DNA of 64,000 bases from Tenacibaculum mesophilum (GTDB lineage: Bacteria; Bacteroidota; Bacteroidia; Flavobacteriales; Flavobacteriaceae). The stretch is from positions 2,350,001-2,414,000 of the forward strand of contig NZ_CP032544.1 of assembly GCF_003867075.1 (NCBI RefSeq), given 5' to 3'. The notes beneath the pieces were generated by a model that searched no databases, was not told where the DNA came from, and saw nothing but the letters and a program-made list of their open reading frames with translations. Shown piece after piece: positions 1 to 9,165 of this stretch; position 1 is the first letter of the stretch; each line of letters starts with the position of its first letter. Both the position numbers and the translations under genes were made by a program.

Positions 1-1
1 T

Positions 2-2131
2 AAGAATACCAAAAAATCGTTTTCGGAAACAATGACCGATTTGTACGAATATATCAATCCACGTACAGGAAATAAAGCTCCTTTACTAGCAGATGATGTG
101 TACAAAATTATCATGAATAATGCCGATAAATTAGATTCAACAATTATCTACAGTCGTGATTTTAATTACGATTATTTTGGTTTTAAAACATTAGAACGTT
201 CTTATTTATTAAAGTTAAACGGAAACATTGTTGAACGTCCACAACAAATGTTAATGCGTGTTGCGATAGGTATTCACAAAGAAGATATTGACGAGGCAAT
301 TGCTACATACGAATTGATGAGTAAAAAATATTTTACGCATGCAACACCAACATTATTTAACTCAGGTACGCCAAAACCACAAATGTCATCTTGTTTCTTG
401 CTACAAATGCAAGACGATAGTATTGATGGAATTTATGATACTTTAAAACAGACAGCTAAAATTTCACAATCTGCAGGAGGTATAGGTTTATCTATTCACA
501 ATATCCGTGCTACGGGAAGTTATATTGCAGGTACTAACGGAACATCAAATGGTATTGTACCAATGTTACGTGTATTTAACGATACAGCACGTTATGTAGA
601 TCAAGGAGGAGGAAAACGTAAAGGTTCTTTTGCAATGTATTTAGAGCCTTGGCATGCAGATATTTTTGACTTTTTAGACCTGAAGAAAAACCACGGTAAA
701 GAAGAAATGCGTGCGCGTGATTTATTCTATGCAATGTGGATTTCAGACTTATTCATGAAGCGTGTGCAAGAAGATGCTGACTGGACGTTAATGTGTCCAC
801 ATGAGTGCCCTCATTTATACGATACGTATGGTGAAGAGTTTGAGCGTTTGTATACAAGTTATGAAGCTGCTGGGAAAGGAAGAAAAACTATTAAAGCACG
901 TGATTTATGGGAGAAAATCTTAGAATCACAAATAGAAACAGGTACTCCGTACATGTTGTATAAAGATGCAGCAAACCGTAAGTCAAATCAAAAGAATTTA
1001 GGAACGATTCGTTCTTCAAATTTATGTACTGAGATTATGGAGTATACTGCAGAAGATGAAGTAGCAGTATGTAACTTAGCATCAATAGCAATACCAATGT
1101 TTGTTGCAGAAGATGAAAACGGAAATAAGTTCTTCGATCATCAAAAGTTATTTAAAGTAACGAAAAAAGTAATCCGTAATTTAGATACAGTAATTGATCG
1201 TAACTATTATCCTGTAAAAGAAGCAGAAAACTCTAATTTCCGTCACCGTCCAGTAGGATTAGGAATTCAAGGGTTAGCTGATGCTTTTATTATGTTACGT
1301 TTACCGTTTACTTCAGAAGAAGCGAAAAAGCTTAACCAAGAAATTTTTGAGACATTATATTTTGCAGCTGTAACCTCATCAATGGAAGTTGCTAAAACAA
1401 AAGGGGCCTATTCAACTTATGAAGGTTCCCCAATGTCACAAGGAGAATTCCAGCACAATATGTGGGGAATCAAAGACGATGAGTTGAGCGGTCGTTGGGA
1501 TTGGGAAAAACTACGAAAAAACGTAAAAAAACATGGAGTTCGTAACTCATTATTAGTAGCGCCAATGCCTACAGCATCTACCTCTCAAATATTAGGAAAC
1601 AATGAAGCTTTTGAACCATATACTTCTAATATCTACACACGTAGAGTATTATCAGGAGAGTTTATCGTAGTAAATAAACATTTATTAGAAGATTTAGTAG
1701 AGTTAGGTTTATGGGATAATGATATGAAGGAAGATATTATGCGTGCCAACGGATCAATTCAACATATTGATGCTATTCCACAAAACTTAAAAGATTTATA
1801 CAAAACCGTTTGGGAAATGAGTATGAAAGATATTATCGATATGGCACGTCATAGAGGATACTTTATCGATCAATCTCAATCGTTAAACTTATTTATGCAA
1901 GATCCTGATTATGCGAAGTTAACCTCAATGCACTTCTACGCATGGAAATCTGGATTAAAAACAGGAATGTACTATTTACGTACAAAATCTGCAGTAAATG
2001 CGAAGCAATTCACGTTAAATGTAGAAAAGAAGGAAGAAGACAAGCCAATGAGTACAGATGAATTCAAAGCGATGGTTGAAGCTTCTAAAAATGCAGAAGG
2101 ACCAGACGATTGTTTAATGTGTGGATCTTAA
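2..2131 (+). CDS. nrdA: Ribonucleoside-diphosphate reductase alpha subunit, 5' end cut by window
   Basis: Class Ia large subunit, which reduces ribonucleoside diphosphates to deoxy forms with a radical from NrdB. The frame is open to the left edge, and codons before the first ATG (position 32) still read [10 protein letters not shown], a normal NrdA segment, so that ATG is internal and the true start lies outside. Counting from it, the active-site residues are visible: C121 (SSCFLL), N330/C332/E334 (NLCTEI) and C347 (VCNLAS). Near the end are the tyrosine pair in MYYLRTKSA and the C-terminal shuttle CLMCGS. The ATP-cone domain would be in the missing part. A hairpin terminator follows. The family call is certain; only the start is missing. 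Confidence 0.97.
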   Translation, partial: KNTKKSFSETMTDLYEYINPRTGNKAPLLADDVYKIIMNNADKLDSTIIYSRDFNYDYFGFKTLERSYLLKLNGNIVERPQQMLMRVAIGIHKEDIDEAIATYELMSKKYFTHATPTLFNSGTPKPQMSSCFLLQMQDDSIDGIYDTLKQTAKISQSAGGIGLSIHNIRATGSYIAGTNGTSNGIVPMLRVFNDTARYVDQGGGKRKGSFAMYLEPWHADIFDFLDLKKNHGKEEMRARDLFYAMWISDLFMKRVQEDADWTLMCPHECPHLYDTYGEEFERLYTSYEAAGKGRKTIKARDLWEKILESQIETGTPYMLYKDAANRKSNQKNLGTIRSSNLCTEIMEYTAEDEVAVCNLASIAIPMFVAEDENGNKFFDHQKLFKVTKKVIRNLDTVIDRNYYPVKEAENSNFRHRPVGLGIQGLADAFIMLRLPFTSEEAKKLNQEIFETLYFAAVTSSMEVAKTKGAYSTYEGSPMSQGEFQHNMWGIKDDELSGRWDWEKLRKNVKKHGVRNSLLVAPMPTASTSQILGNNEAFEPYTSNIYTRRVLSGEFIVVNKHLLEDLVELGLWDNDMKEDIMRANGSIQHIDAIPQNLKDLYKTVWEMSMKDIIDMARHRGYFIDQSQSLNLFMQDPDYAKLTSMHFYAWKSGLKTGMYYLRTKSAVNAKQFTLNVEKKEEDKPMSTDEFKAMVEASKNAEGPDDCLMCGS

Positions 2132-2193
2132 GAATTAGTTTTAATTATTTATTAAAAACTGCTTAGCGTAATCGAAGCAAAATTAAAAGTGAT

Positions 2194-2222
2194 AAAGAGA
2201 GGTCGAAAGGCTTCTCTTTTTT
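2194..2222 (+). terminator. Rho-independent terminator after nrdA
   Basis: An 11-bp stem (two G-T pairs) runs from 2194-2204 to 2209-2219, capped by a GAAA tetraloop and followed by a T run. It separates nrdA from dgt. Confidence 0.75.
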
Positions 2223-2249
2223 AGTATTTTCGAAAAAAATTTTACTCTA

Positions 2250-3590
2250 ATGATGAACTGGGAACAACTCCTATCTTTAAAGCGTTTTGGTGATACCCAA
2301 AAACGTGAACGTGCAAAACAAGATGAAACTCGTTTAGGTTTTGAGGTAGATTTTGATAGAATTATATTTTCATCGGCTTTTCGTAGTTTGCAAGATAAAA
2401 CACAAGTAATTCCATTATCAAAAACCGATTTTGTTCATACACGTTTAACGCATAGTTTAGAAGTATCAGTTGTAGGGCGCACGTTGGGACGAAGAGTAGG
2501 TAAAGAATTACTAGAGCGCCACCCAAAATTAAAAGAACTAGGATACACTTTTAATGATTTTGGAGCTATTGTAGCTGCGGCATCAGTAATGCACGATATT
2601 GGGAATCCACCATTCGGACATTCAGGAGAGAAAGCCATTGGAGAGTATTTTAAAACAGGAAAAGGACTTCAGTATAAAGACCAATTAACCGATTTAGAAT
2701 ATCAAGATTTAATAGATTTTGAAGGAAATGCTAATGGGTTTAAAATTCTTACAGAAAATAGAGAAGGAATTCAAGGAGGGTTACGTTTATCATATGCAAC
2801 GCTAGGAGCTTTTTTAAAGTATCCTAAAGAGAGTTTACCGAAGAAGCCTACTAAGCATATAGTAGATAAGAAATATGGCTTTTTTCAATCAGAAAAAGAT
2901 GCTTTTTTAGATGTTGTGCAAGATTTAGGATTATTGAAAAAAGAATCTGAAGGTGTTTCTTATTATCGTCACCCATTAGCATACTTAGTTGAAGCAGCTG
3001 ATGATATTTGTTATACAATTATCGATTTTGAAGATGGAATCAATCTAGGTTTAATTGAAGAAGATTATGCCTTAGAATATATGATTAAGTTGGTAAAAGA
3101 TACGATTGATAGTAAAAAATACCATTCATTACAGCATACTAAAGATCGTGTAAGTTATTTACGTGCCTTAGCCATAGGAGTATTAATTAATGAAGCAGTA
3201 GCCATCTTTTTAGATAATGAAAAAGCTATTTTAAATGGAACCTTTGATAAAGGGTTATTAGATAAATGTAAATATGAAGCTCAGATTAATGATATTATTA
3301 AATTAAGTGTTGATAAAATTTACAGAAGTAAAGAGGTTGTTGAAAAAGAAGTTGCAGGATATAAAATCATAGCAGATCTTCTAGATGTTTTTGTAACTGC
3401 TTTAAATAATAAATTTGATGATAAACAATCTAATTATGATAAGTTAGTACTTAATCTAATTCCACAGGAATATCAACAAGATAAAGAAAGCTTATATGAT
3501 AGAATTATGCAAATTTCAAGCTATGTTGCAGGTTTATCTGATGGATATGCTATTCGTTTACATAGAAAAATAATGGGAAATATTAGTTAA
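2250..3590 (+). CDS. dgt: dGTPase (deoxyguanosinetriphosphate triphosphohydrolase)
   Basis: HD-superfamily enzyme that hydrolyses dGTP (and often other dNTPs) to the nucleoside and triphosphate. The N-terminus has the dGTPase signature around FSSAFRSLQDKTQV, the first metal histidine in RLTHSLEV (H68), the HD pair in VMHDIGNPPFGHSG (H115, D116), and a later metal aspartate in the EAADDICY region. At 446 residues it is full length for the family. Two adjacent ATGs (2250, 2253) are possible starts. It lies directly behind nrdA, which suits a dNTP-balance role, but a terminator stands between them, so it is probably transcribed separately. Confidence 0.93.
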   Translation: MMNWEQLLSLKRFGDTQKRERAKQDETRLGFEVDFDRIIFSSAFRSLQDKTQVIPLSKTDFVHTRLTHSLEVSVVGRTLGRRVGKELLERHPKLKELGYTFNDFGAIVAAASVMHDIGNPPFGHSGEKAIGEYFKTGKGLQYKDQLTDLEYQDLIDFEGNANGFKILTENREGIQGGLRLSYATLGAFLKYPKESLPKKPTKHIVDKKYGFFQSEKDAFLDVVQDLGLLKKESEGVSYYRHPLAYLVEAADDICYTIIDFEDGINLGLIEEDYALEYMIKLVKDTIDSKKYHSLQHTKDRVSYLRALAIGVLINEAVAIFLDNEKAILNGTFDKGLLDKCKYEAQINDIIKLSVDKIYRSKEVVEKEVAGYKIIADLLDVFVTALNNKFDDKQSNYDKLVLNLIPQEYQQDKESLYDRIMQISSYVAGLSDGYAIRLHRKIMGNIS

Positions 3591-3601
3591 GTATATATAC
3601 T

Positions 3602-3647
3602 AATAAGATAAAAAACGACGCTAAATAGCGTCGTTTTTTATCTTATT
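3602..3647. terminator. Bidirectional terminator between dgt and the DUF3109 gene
   Basis: A perfect 21-bp inverted repeat (3602-3622 with 3627-3647, loop aaat) has A and T runs on both sides. It serves dgt on the + strand and overlaps the last codons of the convergent DUF3109 gene. Confidence 0.9.
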
Positions 3648-4215
3648 TTTTTAAATATTTTTCTGCTGTTTTTTCAAGTTCATCATACCAGTTTTGGCCG
3701 AACTTTCTAATTAAAGCTTGTTTTACAAATTTGTATACAGGAACTTGTAATTCTTTACCTAAAGAACAAGCATCGTCGCAAATTTCCCATTTGTGGTAGT
3801 TTACGGCAGCAAATTCACTATAATCCTTTACACGAACAGGATACAAATGGCAAGAAACGGGTTTTTTCCAATCTACAATACCTTGGTTATATGCTTCTTC
3901 AATTGCACATAAGGCAGTGCCTTTATCATCAAAAATAACATAAGCACAATCGGCATCATTAATTAAAGGAGTTTCCAGTTCACCAAAATCACTAGTAATC
4001 CAAGTACCTTGTTTTTCAATAGCTTCAATTCCTTCTTTTCGTAAAAAAGGTTTAATTTTTGGGTATATTTCTTCTAAAATTATTGTTTCCTCTTTTTCAA
4101 GGGGTGCTCCCGCATCGCCATCTATACAACAAGCCCCTTTACATGCAGATAAGTTACAAACAAACTCTTTTTCTATAAGGTCTTCTGAAACGATGGTTTT
4201 TCCTAATTGAAACAT
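3643..4215 (-). CDS. DUF3109 family cysteine-rich protein
   Basis: A 190-residue soluble protein with nine conserved-looking cysteines: C20, C25, C29 and C30 in CNLSACKGACC, then C90, C103, C122, C146 and C150. This spacing is typical of DUF3109, a Bacteroidota family related in layout to the zinc- or iron-sulfur-binding YkgJ-type cysteine-cluster proteins. The biochemical role is not known. It has no signal peptide and no membrane segment. A TATTTTTG promoter element lies about 50 bases upstream. The family call is firm; metal binding is inference from the cysteines. Confidence 0.85.
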   Translation of the reverse strand: MFQLGKTIVSEDLIEKEFVCNLSACKGACCIDGDAGAPLEKEETIILEEIYPKIKPFLRKEGIEAIEKQGTWITSDFGELETPLINDADCAYVIFDDKGTALCAIEEAYNQGIVDWKKPVSCHLYPVRVKDYSEFAAVNYHKWEICDDACSLGKELQVPVYKFVKQALIRKFGQNWYDELEKTAEKYLKK

Positions 4216-4267
4216 AAAATGTCTTTAATATTGGGAAGTTTATATTAACTTCTTGTAAATTTAAATG

Positions 4268-4275
4268 CAAAAATA
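4268..4275 (-). promoter_or_regulatory. Promoter -7 element for the DUF3109 gene
   Basis: Reads TATTTTTG on the minus strand, an exact match to the Bacteroidota TAnnTTTG element, in the divergent spacer between DUF3109 and marC-like genes. Confidence 0.55.
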
Positions 4276-4297
4276 CTAGATTGTAACATTACTTATA

Positions 4298-4305
4298 TAA
4301 TTTTG
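4298..4305 (+). promoter_or_regulatory. Promoter -7 element for the MarC-family operon
   Basis: TAATTTTG, an exact TAnnTTTG match, lies 20 bases before the ATG, with a TTG (4281-4283) upstream at a plausible -33 distance. Confidence 0.65.
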
Positions 4306-4325
4306 CACGCGAAAATATAGCAACT

Positions 4326-4907
4326 ATGGACTTTAACTTCAAAGAAATCTTCACAGCCTTTATGGTATTATTTGCGGTAATTGATATTGTTGGAAACATT
4401 CCTATCATTATTGATTTACGTAAAAAAGTAGGACACATTCAATCAGAAAAAGCTTCTGTAATAGCAGGATTTATTATGATTCTGTTTTTATTCTTAGGAC
4501 AGAGACTATTAAATTTAATAGGTATAGATGTACACTCATTTGCGGTAGCAGGTGCTTTTATCTTGTTTTTCCTAGCATTAGAAATGATATTAGGAATTAC
4601 TCTTTACAAAGAAGATGATGAGGAAGCATTAAGTGCAACTGTTTTTCCTTTAGCTTTCCCATTAATAGCAGGTCCTGGTAGCTTAACAACACTACTTTCA
4701 TTACGTGCAGAGTTTAACCTTGAAAATATTATTGTAGCCGTTTTATTAAATGTAATTGTAATTTATATTGTGTTAAAAACGTCCAGAAAAATTGAAAAAG
4801 TAATTGGACCAAACGGAATAAAAATTATAAGAAAAATATTTGGTGTAATCTTGTTAGCTATTGCAGTTAAATTATTTGCGGCTAACTTTAAAATGTTAGT
4901 AGCTTAA
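4326..4907 (+). CDS. MarC family integral membrane protein
   Basis: A 193-residue protein with about six hydrophobic segments and the MarC/UPF0056 pattern: an N-terminal FAVIDIVGNIPI segment, a central ALEMILGI helix and FPLAFPLIAGPGSLTTLL. MarC proteins sit in the inner membrane. Their transport role is unproven, and the old link to multiple antibiotic resistance has been withdrawn. It is the first gene of an apparent operon: the next ORF begins two bases after its stop. Promoter TAATTTTG lies just upstream. Confidence 0.88.
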   Translation: MDFNFKEIFTAFMVLFAVIDIVGNIPIIIDLRKKVGHIQSEKASVIAGFIMILFLFLGQRLLNLIGIDVHSFAVAGAFILFFLALEMILGITLYKEDDEEALSATVFPLAFPLIAGPGSLTTLLSLRAEFNLENIIVAVLLNVIVIYIVLKTSRKIEKVIGPNGIKIIRKIFGVILLAIAVKLFAANFKMLVA

Positions 4908-4909
4908 CT

Positions 4910-5524
4910 ATGGTTTTTGATGTACTTATTGTTGGAGGAGGAGTATCAGGTATGCAATGCGCTTTAGTTTTAGGTTCTGCACTTACTAAAGAATATGCAA
5001 AAGGAAAAACAGTTGGAATTATAATGCATCAGCGTTCTTCTCACCTACAAGATGCTCTCTTTAATAATGTTCTAGGCTTAGCTCCAGAAACTTTAGGAAA
5101 AGATATTCTAGAAAGCGGTAGAAATCAGTTAAAAAATTTATATCCAGAAGTATCTCAAATTGAAAATGAAAAAGTGATAGCTGTTTTGGATGATAAAAAT
5201 GGATATAAGATAATCACTAATAAAAATGAATATTACAGTAAAACAGTTGTTATAGCCCTAAACTATTCAAAACCTTTTGAAATAGCTGGTTTAGAACAAT
5301 ATGTAGAGCGTCATATTAGAGCAAATGCTATGAAAGATAGAATTCAGTTACGTAATTTCAACCACTTAATAAAAGAAGGGTTATATGTTTGTGGAACCTT
5401 AGCTGGGTGGAGAAGTCAGTTTGCAATTGCAGCAGGAAGTGGAGCAAGTGTAGCGACAGATATTTTAACAGTATGGAATGATAATGTACCTACCAAAGTA
5501 CATGATAAACATAAAAAAGACTAA
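4910..5524 (+). CDS. Small FAD-dependent oxidoreductase (thioredoxin-reductase-like fold)
   Basis: A 204-residue flavoprotein with an N-terminal dinucleotide-binding GGGVSG (residues 9-14) and a C-terminal FAD motif around VCGTLAGWRSQFAIAAGSG. Compared with thioredoxin reductase it lacks the inserted NADPH domain and the CxxC redox pair, so it is a single-domain form whose electron donor and acceptor cannot be told from sequence. It starts 2 bases after the MarC-family gene and is probably translationally coupled to it. The fold is confident, the substrate unknown. Confidence 0.75.
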   Translation: MVFDVLIVGGGVSGMQCALVLGSALTKEYAKGKTVGIIMHQRSSHLQDALFNNVLGLAPETLGKDILESGRNQLKNLYPEVSQIENEKVIAVLDDKNGYKIITNKNEYYSKTVVIALNYSKPFEIAGLEQYVERHIRANAMKDRIQLRNFNHLIKEGLYVCGTLAGWRSQFAIAAGSGASVATDILTVWNDNVPTKVHDKHKKD

Positions 5525-5542
5525 GTTATTTAAGATAGAATC

Positions 5543-6673
5543 ATGAAGAAAATAATAGGAATAATAACAATTTTAATGTTGTTTATTAATTGTGGAGGAA
5601 GTGATAGTGATGTTGTACCAACAGAAGATAAAGTAGTAGCTGTTGATGATTCCTTTGAAGCTGAAGAAAATAAAGAGAATGTATTAGCTAGTTTTTTAGA
5701 GAATGATACTTATACTTCAGGAAATGTAAAAGTAACGTTTGAGACTAGTTCTGCAAGAAATGGAACTATAGTTAAGAGCAATAATGCTTTTATATACACG
5801 CCAGCACAAGATTTTGTAGGTACAGATTCTTTTAAGTATACTATTTGCAGTACAATTACGCCAAGTAATTGTTCTACTGCAACGGTAATCATTAATATAA
5901 ATGCTTCAGCCAATGGTAATCCAGGAAGTTTTAATATCCCTTCTGAATTATCAGAATATTATAAAGATGTAGACTTTACCTTAACAGGAAGTTCTTTAAA
6001 AGATATTTTAGCTACTGAAATTATTAATAGTCATACTACCTTCTTAGATTATACGCCAGATGTTTGGAATGTATTAAAACAATCAGATTTAGACCCTAAC
6101 GATAATAGCAAAGTAGTTTTAATTTATGGTCATGACGATACAGATGGTAATTATGTAACAGATAGAACTCGTAGTAAAGATGCCAATGGAGGAAATACAG
6201 GAGATTGGAATAGAGAGCATGTATACCCTAAGTCATTAGGAAATCCAAATTTAGGAACTTCAGGTCCAGGGGCAGATGCGCATCATTTAAGGCCTTCAGA
6301 TGTAACTTTTAATTCTCAAAGAGGGAATAAATTATTTGCTGCAGGTACAGGGAATGCCGGAGACGTTTCAGGGAACTGGTACCCTGGTAATGAATGGAAA
6401 GGAGATGTCGCTCGTATGATGATGTATATGTACTTGCGATATGGAGATAGATGTTTACCAAAGAATGTAGCTGTCGGTTCTGTTACAGCTTCTGATAGCA
6501 ATATGGTTACTTTATTGTTACAATGGAATGCTGAAGATCCTGTGTCTGATTTTGAAAAACAACGTAACAACGTAATTGCTAACGCGCAAGGAAATAGAAA
6601 TCCGTTTATTGATAATCCGTATTTAGCTACGGTTATTTGGAATGGTGATGCAGCTGAAAATACTTGGGAGTAG
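5543..6673 (+). CDS. Secreted endonuclease I family lipoprotein
   Basis: A 376-residue exported nuclease. A lipoprotein signal ends at C17 (LMLFINCGGS). Residues about 30-120 form a cadherin/Ig-like domain (FLENDTYTSGNV, FVGTDSFKYT) and the rest is an endonuclease I (PF04231-type) domain with the His-metal motif WNREHVYPKS (H226), followed by DAHHLRPSD and FNSQRGN. Such enzymes degrade extracellular DNA without sequence specificity for nutrient or phosphate gain. It follows the flavoprotein by 18 bases in the same direction and may be in the same operon. An 18-bp bidirectional hairpin follows. Confidence 0.88.
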   Translation: MKKIIGIITILMLFINCGGSDSDVVPTEDKVVAVDDSFEAEENKENVLASFLENDTYTSGNVKVTFETSSARNGTIVKSNNAFIYTPAQDFVGTDSFKYTICSTITPSNCSTATVIININASANGNPGSFNIPSELSEYYKDVDFTLTGSSLKDILATEIINSHTTFLDYTPDVWNVLKQSDLDPNDNSKVVLIYGHDDTDGNYVTDRTRSKDANGGNTGDWNREHVYPKSLGNPNLGTSGPGADAHHLRPSDVTFNSQRGNKLFAAGTGNAGDVSGNWYPGNEWKGDVARMMMYMYLRYGDRCLPKNVAVGSVTASDSNMVTLLLQWNAEDPVSDFEKQRNNVIANAQGNRNPFIDNPYLATVIWNGDAAENTWE

Positions 6674-6677
6674 TCCC

Positions 6678-6728
6678 AATAACCTATTGATTCTTAATTT
6701 TTAAAAGAGTCAATAGGTTATTTTTATA
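6678..6728. terminator. Bidirectional terminator overlapping the response-regulator 3' end
   Basis: Arms 6678-6695 and 6705-6722 form an 18-bp stem with one G-T pair, followed by T-rich sequence. Its right part lies inside the last codons of the convergent response-regulator gene, so the hairpin is partly protein coding. Confidence 0.8.
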
Positions 6729-7373
6729 AGTTCTACCAATAGGAATTTTGATGTTTTCTATATAAAGAAAAGTTCCTGTATATTTTTCAATCTTTTCTAA
6801 ATTTACAATATATGATTTGTGTATTTGTACAAATTTGTTTGAATTTAGAGTTTCCTTCCAGTTTTTTAATGAATCTATAATCGTCAATTTTTTTGATGAG
6901 GTGATAAAATGCACATAGTTTCGATCAGATTCTAAGTATAAAATATCGGCTAGATATACTTTATGTATAATTTTATCTATATTCAAATAAGTAGCTTCTT
7001 TTTCTGAAGTTTTTGATTTTAATAATTGACTTTCTACTTTACTAATTGCTTTTAAAAAGCGATCAAAAGAAAAGGGTTTTACCAAATAATCAACAATTGT
7101 TTCTAACTCAAAACTACTCACTGCATAATCAGGGTAAGCCGTCGTAATAACTATTTTAGGAGGGTTTTTAACTGTTTTTATAAAGTCTAATCCAGAAATA
7201 TCAGGTAAATTAATATCTAGAAAAATAACATCAACAGTATTATCTTTTAAAAACTCATTAGCTTCTATTGCTGTTTGAAAAGCATGTACAATTTCAGTAT
7301 CTGGAATTTTACCGATATACTTTTTCAAAATAGCTTGCGCAGGCAACTCATCTTCAATAATTATACATTTCAT
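6684..7373 (-). CDS. LytTR-family response regulator
   Basis: A 229-residue regulator: receiver domain (residues 1-120) with acidic pocket E7/D8, phospho-acceptor D53 in FLDINLP and the switch lysine K99 (VKPFS), then a LytTR DNA-binding domain (about 130-229) with YLESDRNYVHF and FVQIHKSYIVN. It partners the sensor kinase gene immediately upstream; the two ORFs overlap by four bases (ATGA type), implying translational coupling. Target genes cannot be told from the window. Confidence 0.92.
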   Translation of the reverse strand: MKCIIIEDELPAQAILKKYIGKIPDTEIVHAFQTAIEANEFLKDNTVDVIFLDINLPDISGLDFIKTVKNPPKIVITTAYPDYAVSSFELETIVDYLVKPFSFDRFLKAISKVESQLLKSKTSEKEATYLNIDKIIHKVYLADILYLESDRNYVHFITSSKKLTIIDSLKNWKETLNSNKFVQIHKSYIVNLEKIEKYTGTFLYIENIKIPIGRTYKNNLLTLLKIKNQ

Positions 7374-8422
7374 AATTGATCTATTTTCAGTTCTACAGTA
7401 AAAACATCTCCTTTTTGATGAATGTAAAGAGAATGGTTATCTGGATAAATTAACAGCAATCTCTTTTTTAAGTTTTCTAAGCCAATGGCTTTGGTATTTT
7501 TATTTGTGTTTATATTGAATTGATTACTACTTATTAAATGTAATTGATAGTTAGTAACGTTGATAGAAATACCAATCTTACTATGAGCAATACTATGTTT
7601 AAAAGCATTTTCAATAATGGTAATTAAAAGGAGTGGAGCAATTTGGTATTGATTACTATCGGTTTTATAATGATAATTAATTTCTTTCACTCCTTCAGTT
7701 CGAATTTTTTGAAAATCAATATAGTTTTGTATGAAAAGCAGTTCTTTTTCAAGAGAAACCTTTTCTGAATTTGTCTCATATAAGACATGTTTAAGGTTTT
7801 CTGAGAGTTTTAAGATTAAATCGGGGGTTTGATTAGGTTTGTCAATAGAATACGCGTAAATCGTGTTTAAATTATTTAAGAGCACATGCGGATTTATTTG
7901 TGATTTTAAAAACTTCAACTCCATTTCTGTTCGTTCTTGGGTTGTTTGTGCTAATTTTTCTTGTCCGTCTAAAAACTTAAACAACATCCATATAAAAGAG
8001 AAAAATAATAGAGGGACTAGAGTTTGCCATAAATAATCGCTTAAGCACTTCATAATGGAACATCCACAACGTGCAAAAACATTACAGTATAGTTGAGTTG
8101 CTAAAACAGAAATAAGAACAAAAGCAATTCCGTATAACACATACCATTTCTTTTTAACGAATAGCGGTAACAATAGTTGATTGTTAGTATATACGATAAT
8201 GATAAGAATAAAAAAGTACTGTAAAAAAGGGTTTTCTGCCCAATAATATTGGGTAAATACAAAAAGTGAGATAAAGATAAATAAAGCCCAAAAAAGTAAG
8301 TGGATTAAAATTTCAGCGCTATGTTTTTTTAAAAGGTTCATTGTGTATTTCAAAGTAAACAAAATATAAGCTGTAATCAAAGCAGAAAGTACCAACGACA
8401 TTTTTCTTTGTATCAATAACAT
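7370..8422 (-). CDS. LytS-type membrane sensor histidine kinase
   Basis: A 350-residue kinase with about four or five membrane segments in residues 10-150, then a HisKA-like box LKSQINPHVLLNNLN (phospho-acceptor H177; the usual form is NPHFLFNxLN), an N-box IENAFKHS and a G-box GLENLKKRL. The loop before the last membrane segment has four cysteines, C113, C119, C121 and C126, which could sense redox state or metal. M28 (position 8341) is where many family members begin and is an alternative start. It overlaps its response regulator by four bases. Confidence 0.88.
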   Translation of the reverse strand: MLLIQRKMSLVLSALITAYILFTLKYTMNLLKKHSAEILIHLLFWALFIFISLFVFTQYYWAENPFLQYFFILIIIVYTNNQLLLPLFVKKKWYVLYGIAFVLISVLATQLYCNVFARCGCSIMKCLSDYLWQTLVPLLFFSFIWMLFKFLDGQEKLAQTTQERTEMELKFLKSQINPHVLLNNLNTIYAYSIDKPNQTPDLILKLSENLKHVLYETNSEKVSLEKELLFIQNYIDFQKIRTEGVKEINYHYKTDSNQYQIAPLLLITIIENAFKHSIAHSKIGISINVTNYQLHLISSNQFNINTNKNTKAIGLENLKKRLLLIYPDNHSLYIHQKGDVFTVELKIDQL

Positions 8423-8539
8423 GTTATAAGTTGTTTGTACATGTTTTAAAGTAGTGTATACGATTAGTTTTTTTATGGGGATATATTAAGATAAATTCGA
8501 AGAAATAAAATATTTATTACTAACTAAAAAATATTAAAA

Positions 8540-8923
8540 ATGAGAAATACTGTATTATGTGTAATTGTAGGATTAATGGCAATTATGGCAAACGCTCAAG
8601 AGTTTCAATTTGAAACAGCATCAATCGATTACGGAAAAATTAAACAAGGCGCTGATGGGGTTCGTGTGTTTGAGTTTATAAATATTGGTACTGAACCGTT
8701 GATTATAAAAGATATTAAATCCACTTGTGGGTGTACAGTTCCTAAAAAACCAGAAAAACCAATTATGCCAGGTGAAAAAGGGCAAATAGAAGTATCATAT
8801 GATACAAGAAGAGTAGGAGGGTTTTCAAAAGCCATTACGATTATATCGAATGCTAAAGCATCTAGAAAAATGTTAAAAATAAAAGGGCATGTTGAAAAAG
8901 AGAAAGAAAAAGATAGAGTTTAA
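8540..8923 (+). CDS. DUF1573 domain exported protein
   Basis: A 127-residue protein with a signal peptide (cleavage near MANAQ) and one DUF1573 domain, an Ig-like beta-sandwich of the ASH/MSP type common in Bacteroidota. Signature parts are FEFINIGTEPLIIKDI, STCGCTVP and YDTRRVGGFSKAITI. It is presumably periplasmic or surface located; function unknown. A 7/8 match to the -7 element (TAAATTCG) lies about 50 bases upstream and a strong terminator follows. Confidence 0.85.
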   Translation: MRNTVLCVIVGLMAIMANAQEFQFETASIDYGKIKQGADGVRVFEFINIGTEPLIIKDIKSTCGCTVPKKPEKPIMPGEKGQIEVSYDTRRVGGFSKAITIISNAKASRKMLKIKGHVEKEKEKDRV

Positions 8924-8929
8924 TAATTT

Positions 8930-8962
8930 AAAAGCCTGAGTTTATAAGCTCAGGCTTTTTAT
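8930..8962 (+). terminator. Terminator after the DUF1573 gene
   Basis: An 11-bp stem (8930-8940 with 8949-8959) followed by T residues, seven bases after the stop codon. Confidence 0.85.
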
Positions 8963-8999
8963 CTCTAATTGGAGATATGATTGATTTAGTAATAGATAG

Positions 9000-9030
9000 C
9001 CCCCCCGGATTACCATATTGTAATCATCGG
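9000..9030. other. C-run and GATTAC/GTAATC hairpin of unknown role
   Basis: Seven consecutive C residues (9000-9006) are followed by a 6-bp perfect stem 9008-9013 with 9020-9025. On the minus strand a TACATTTG match (9034-9041) lies right before it, so a short minus-strand transcript could start here. Nothing codes here. It may be a small RNA start or a repeat remnant. Confidence 0.25.
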
Positions 9031-9110
9031 AGACAAATGTATATGCTTTTCATTTCTTTAAATTTAAAAAAGGCATAAGTGTGTAAATATTAAGTATAAA
9101 AGAAGGTATA

Positions 9111-9140
9111 AAAAAACCGAAGCATTAGCCTCGGTTTTTT
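9111..9140. terminator. Bidirectional terminator
   Basis: A 10-bp stem aaaaaaccga/tcggtttttt with an inner GC pair set serves the minus-strand gene that ends at 9166. It may also stop transcripts entering from the left. Confidence 0.8.
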
Positions 9141-9165
9141 AGAACCTATGATTTTTAAAAATCAA

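Noticed and set aside
4326-4907. Antibiotic-resistance efflux function for MarC
   Set aside because: The family's resistance role is not supported; only a membrane protein call is justified.
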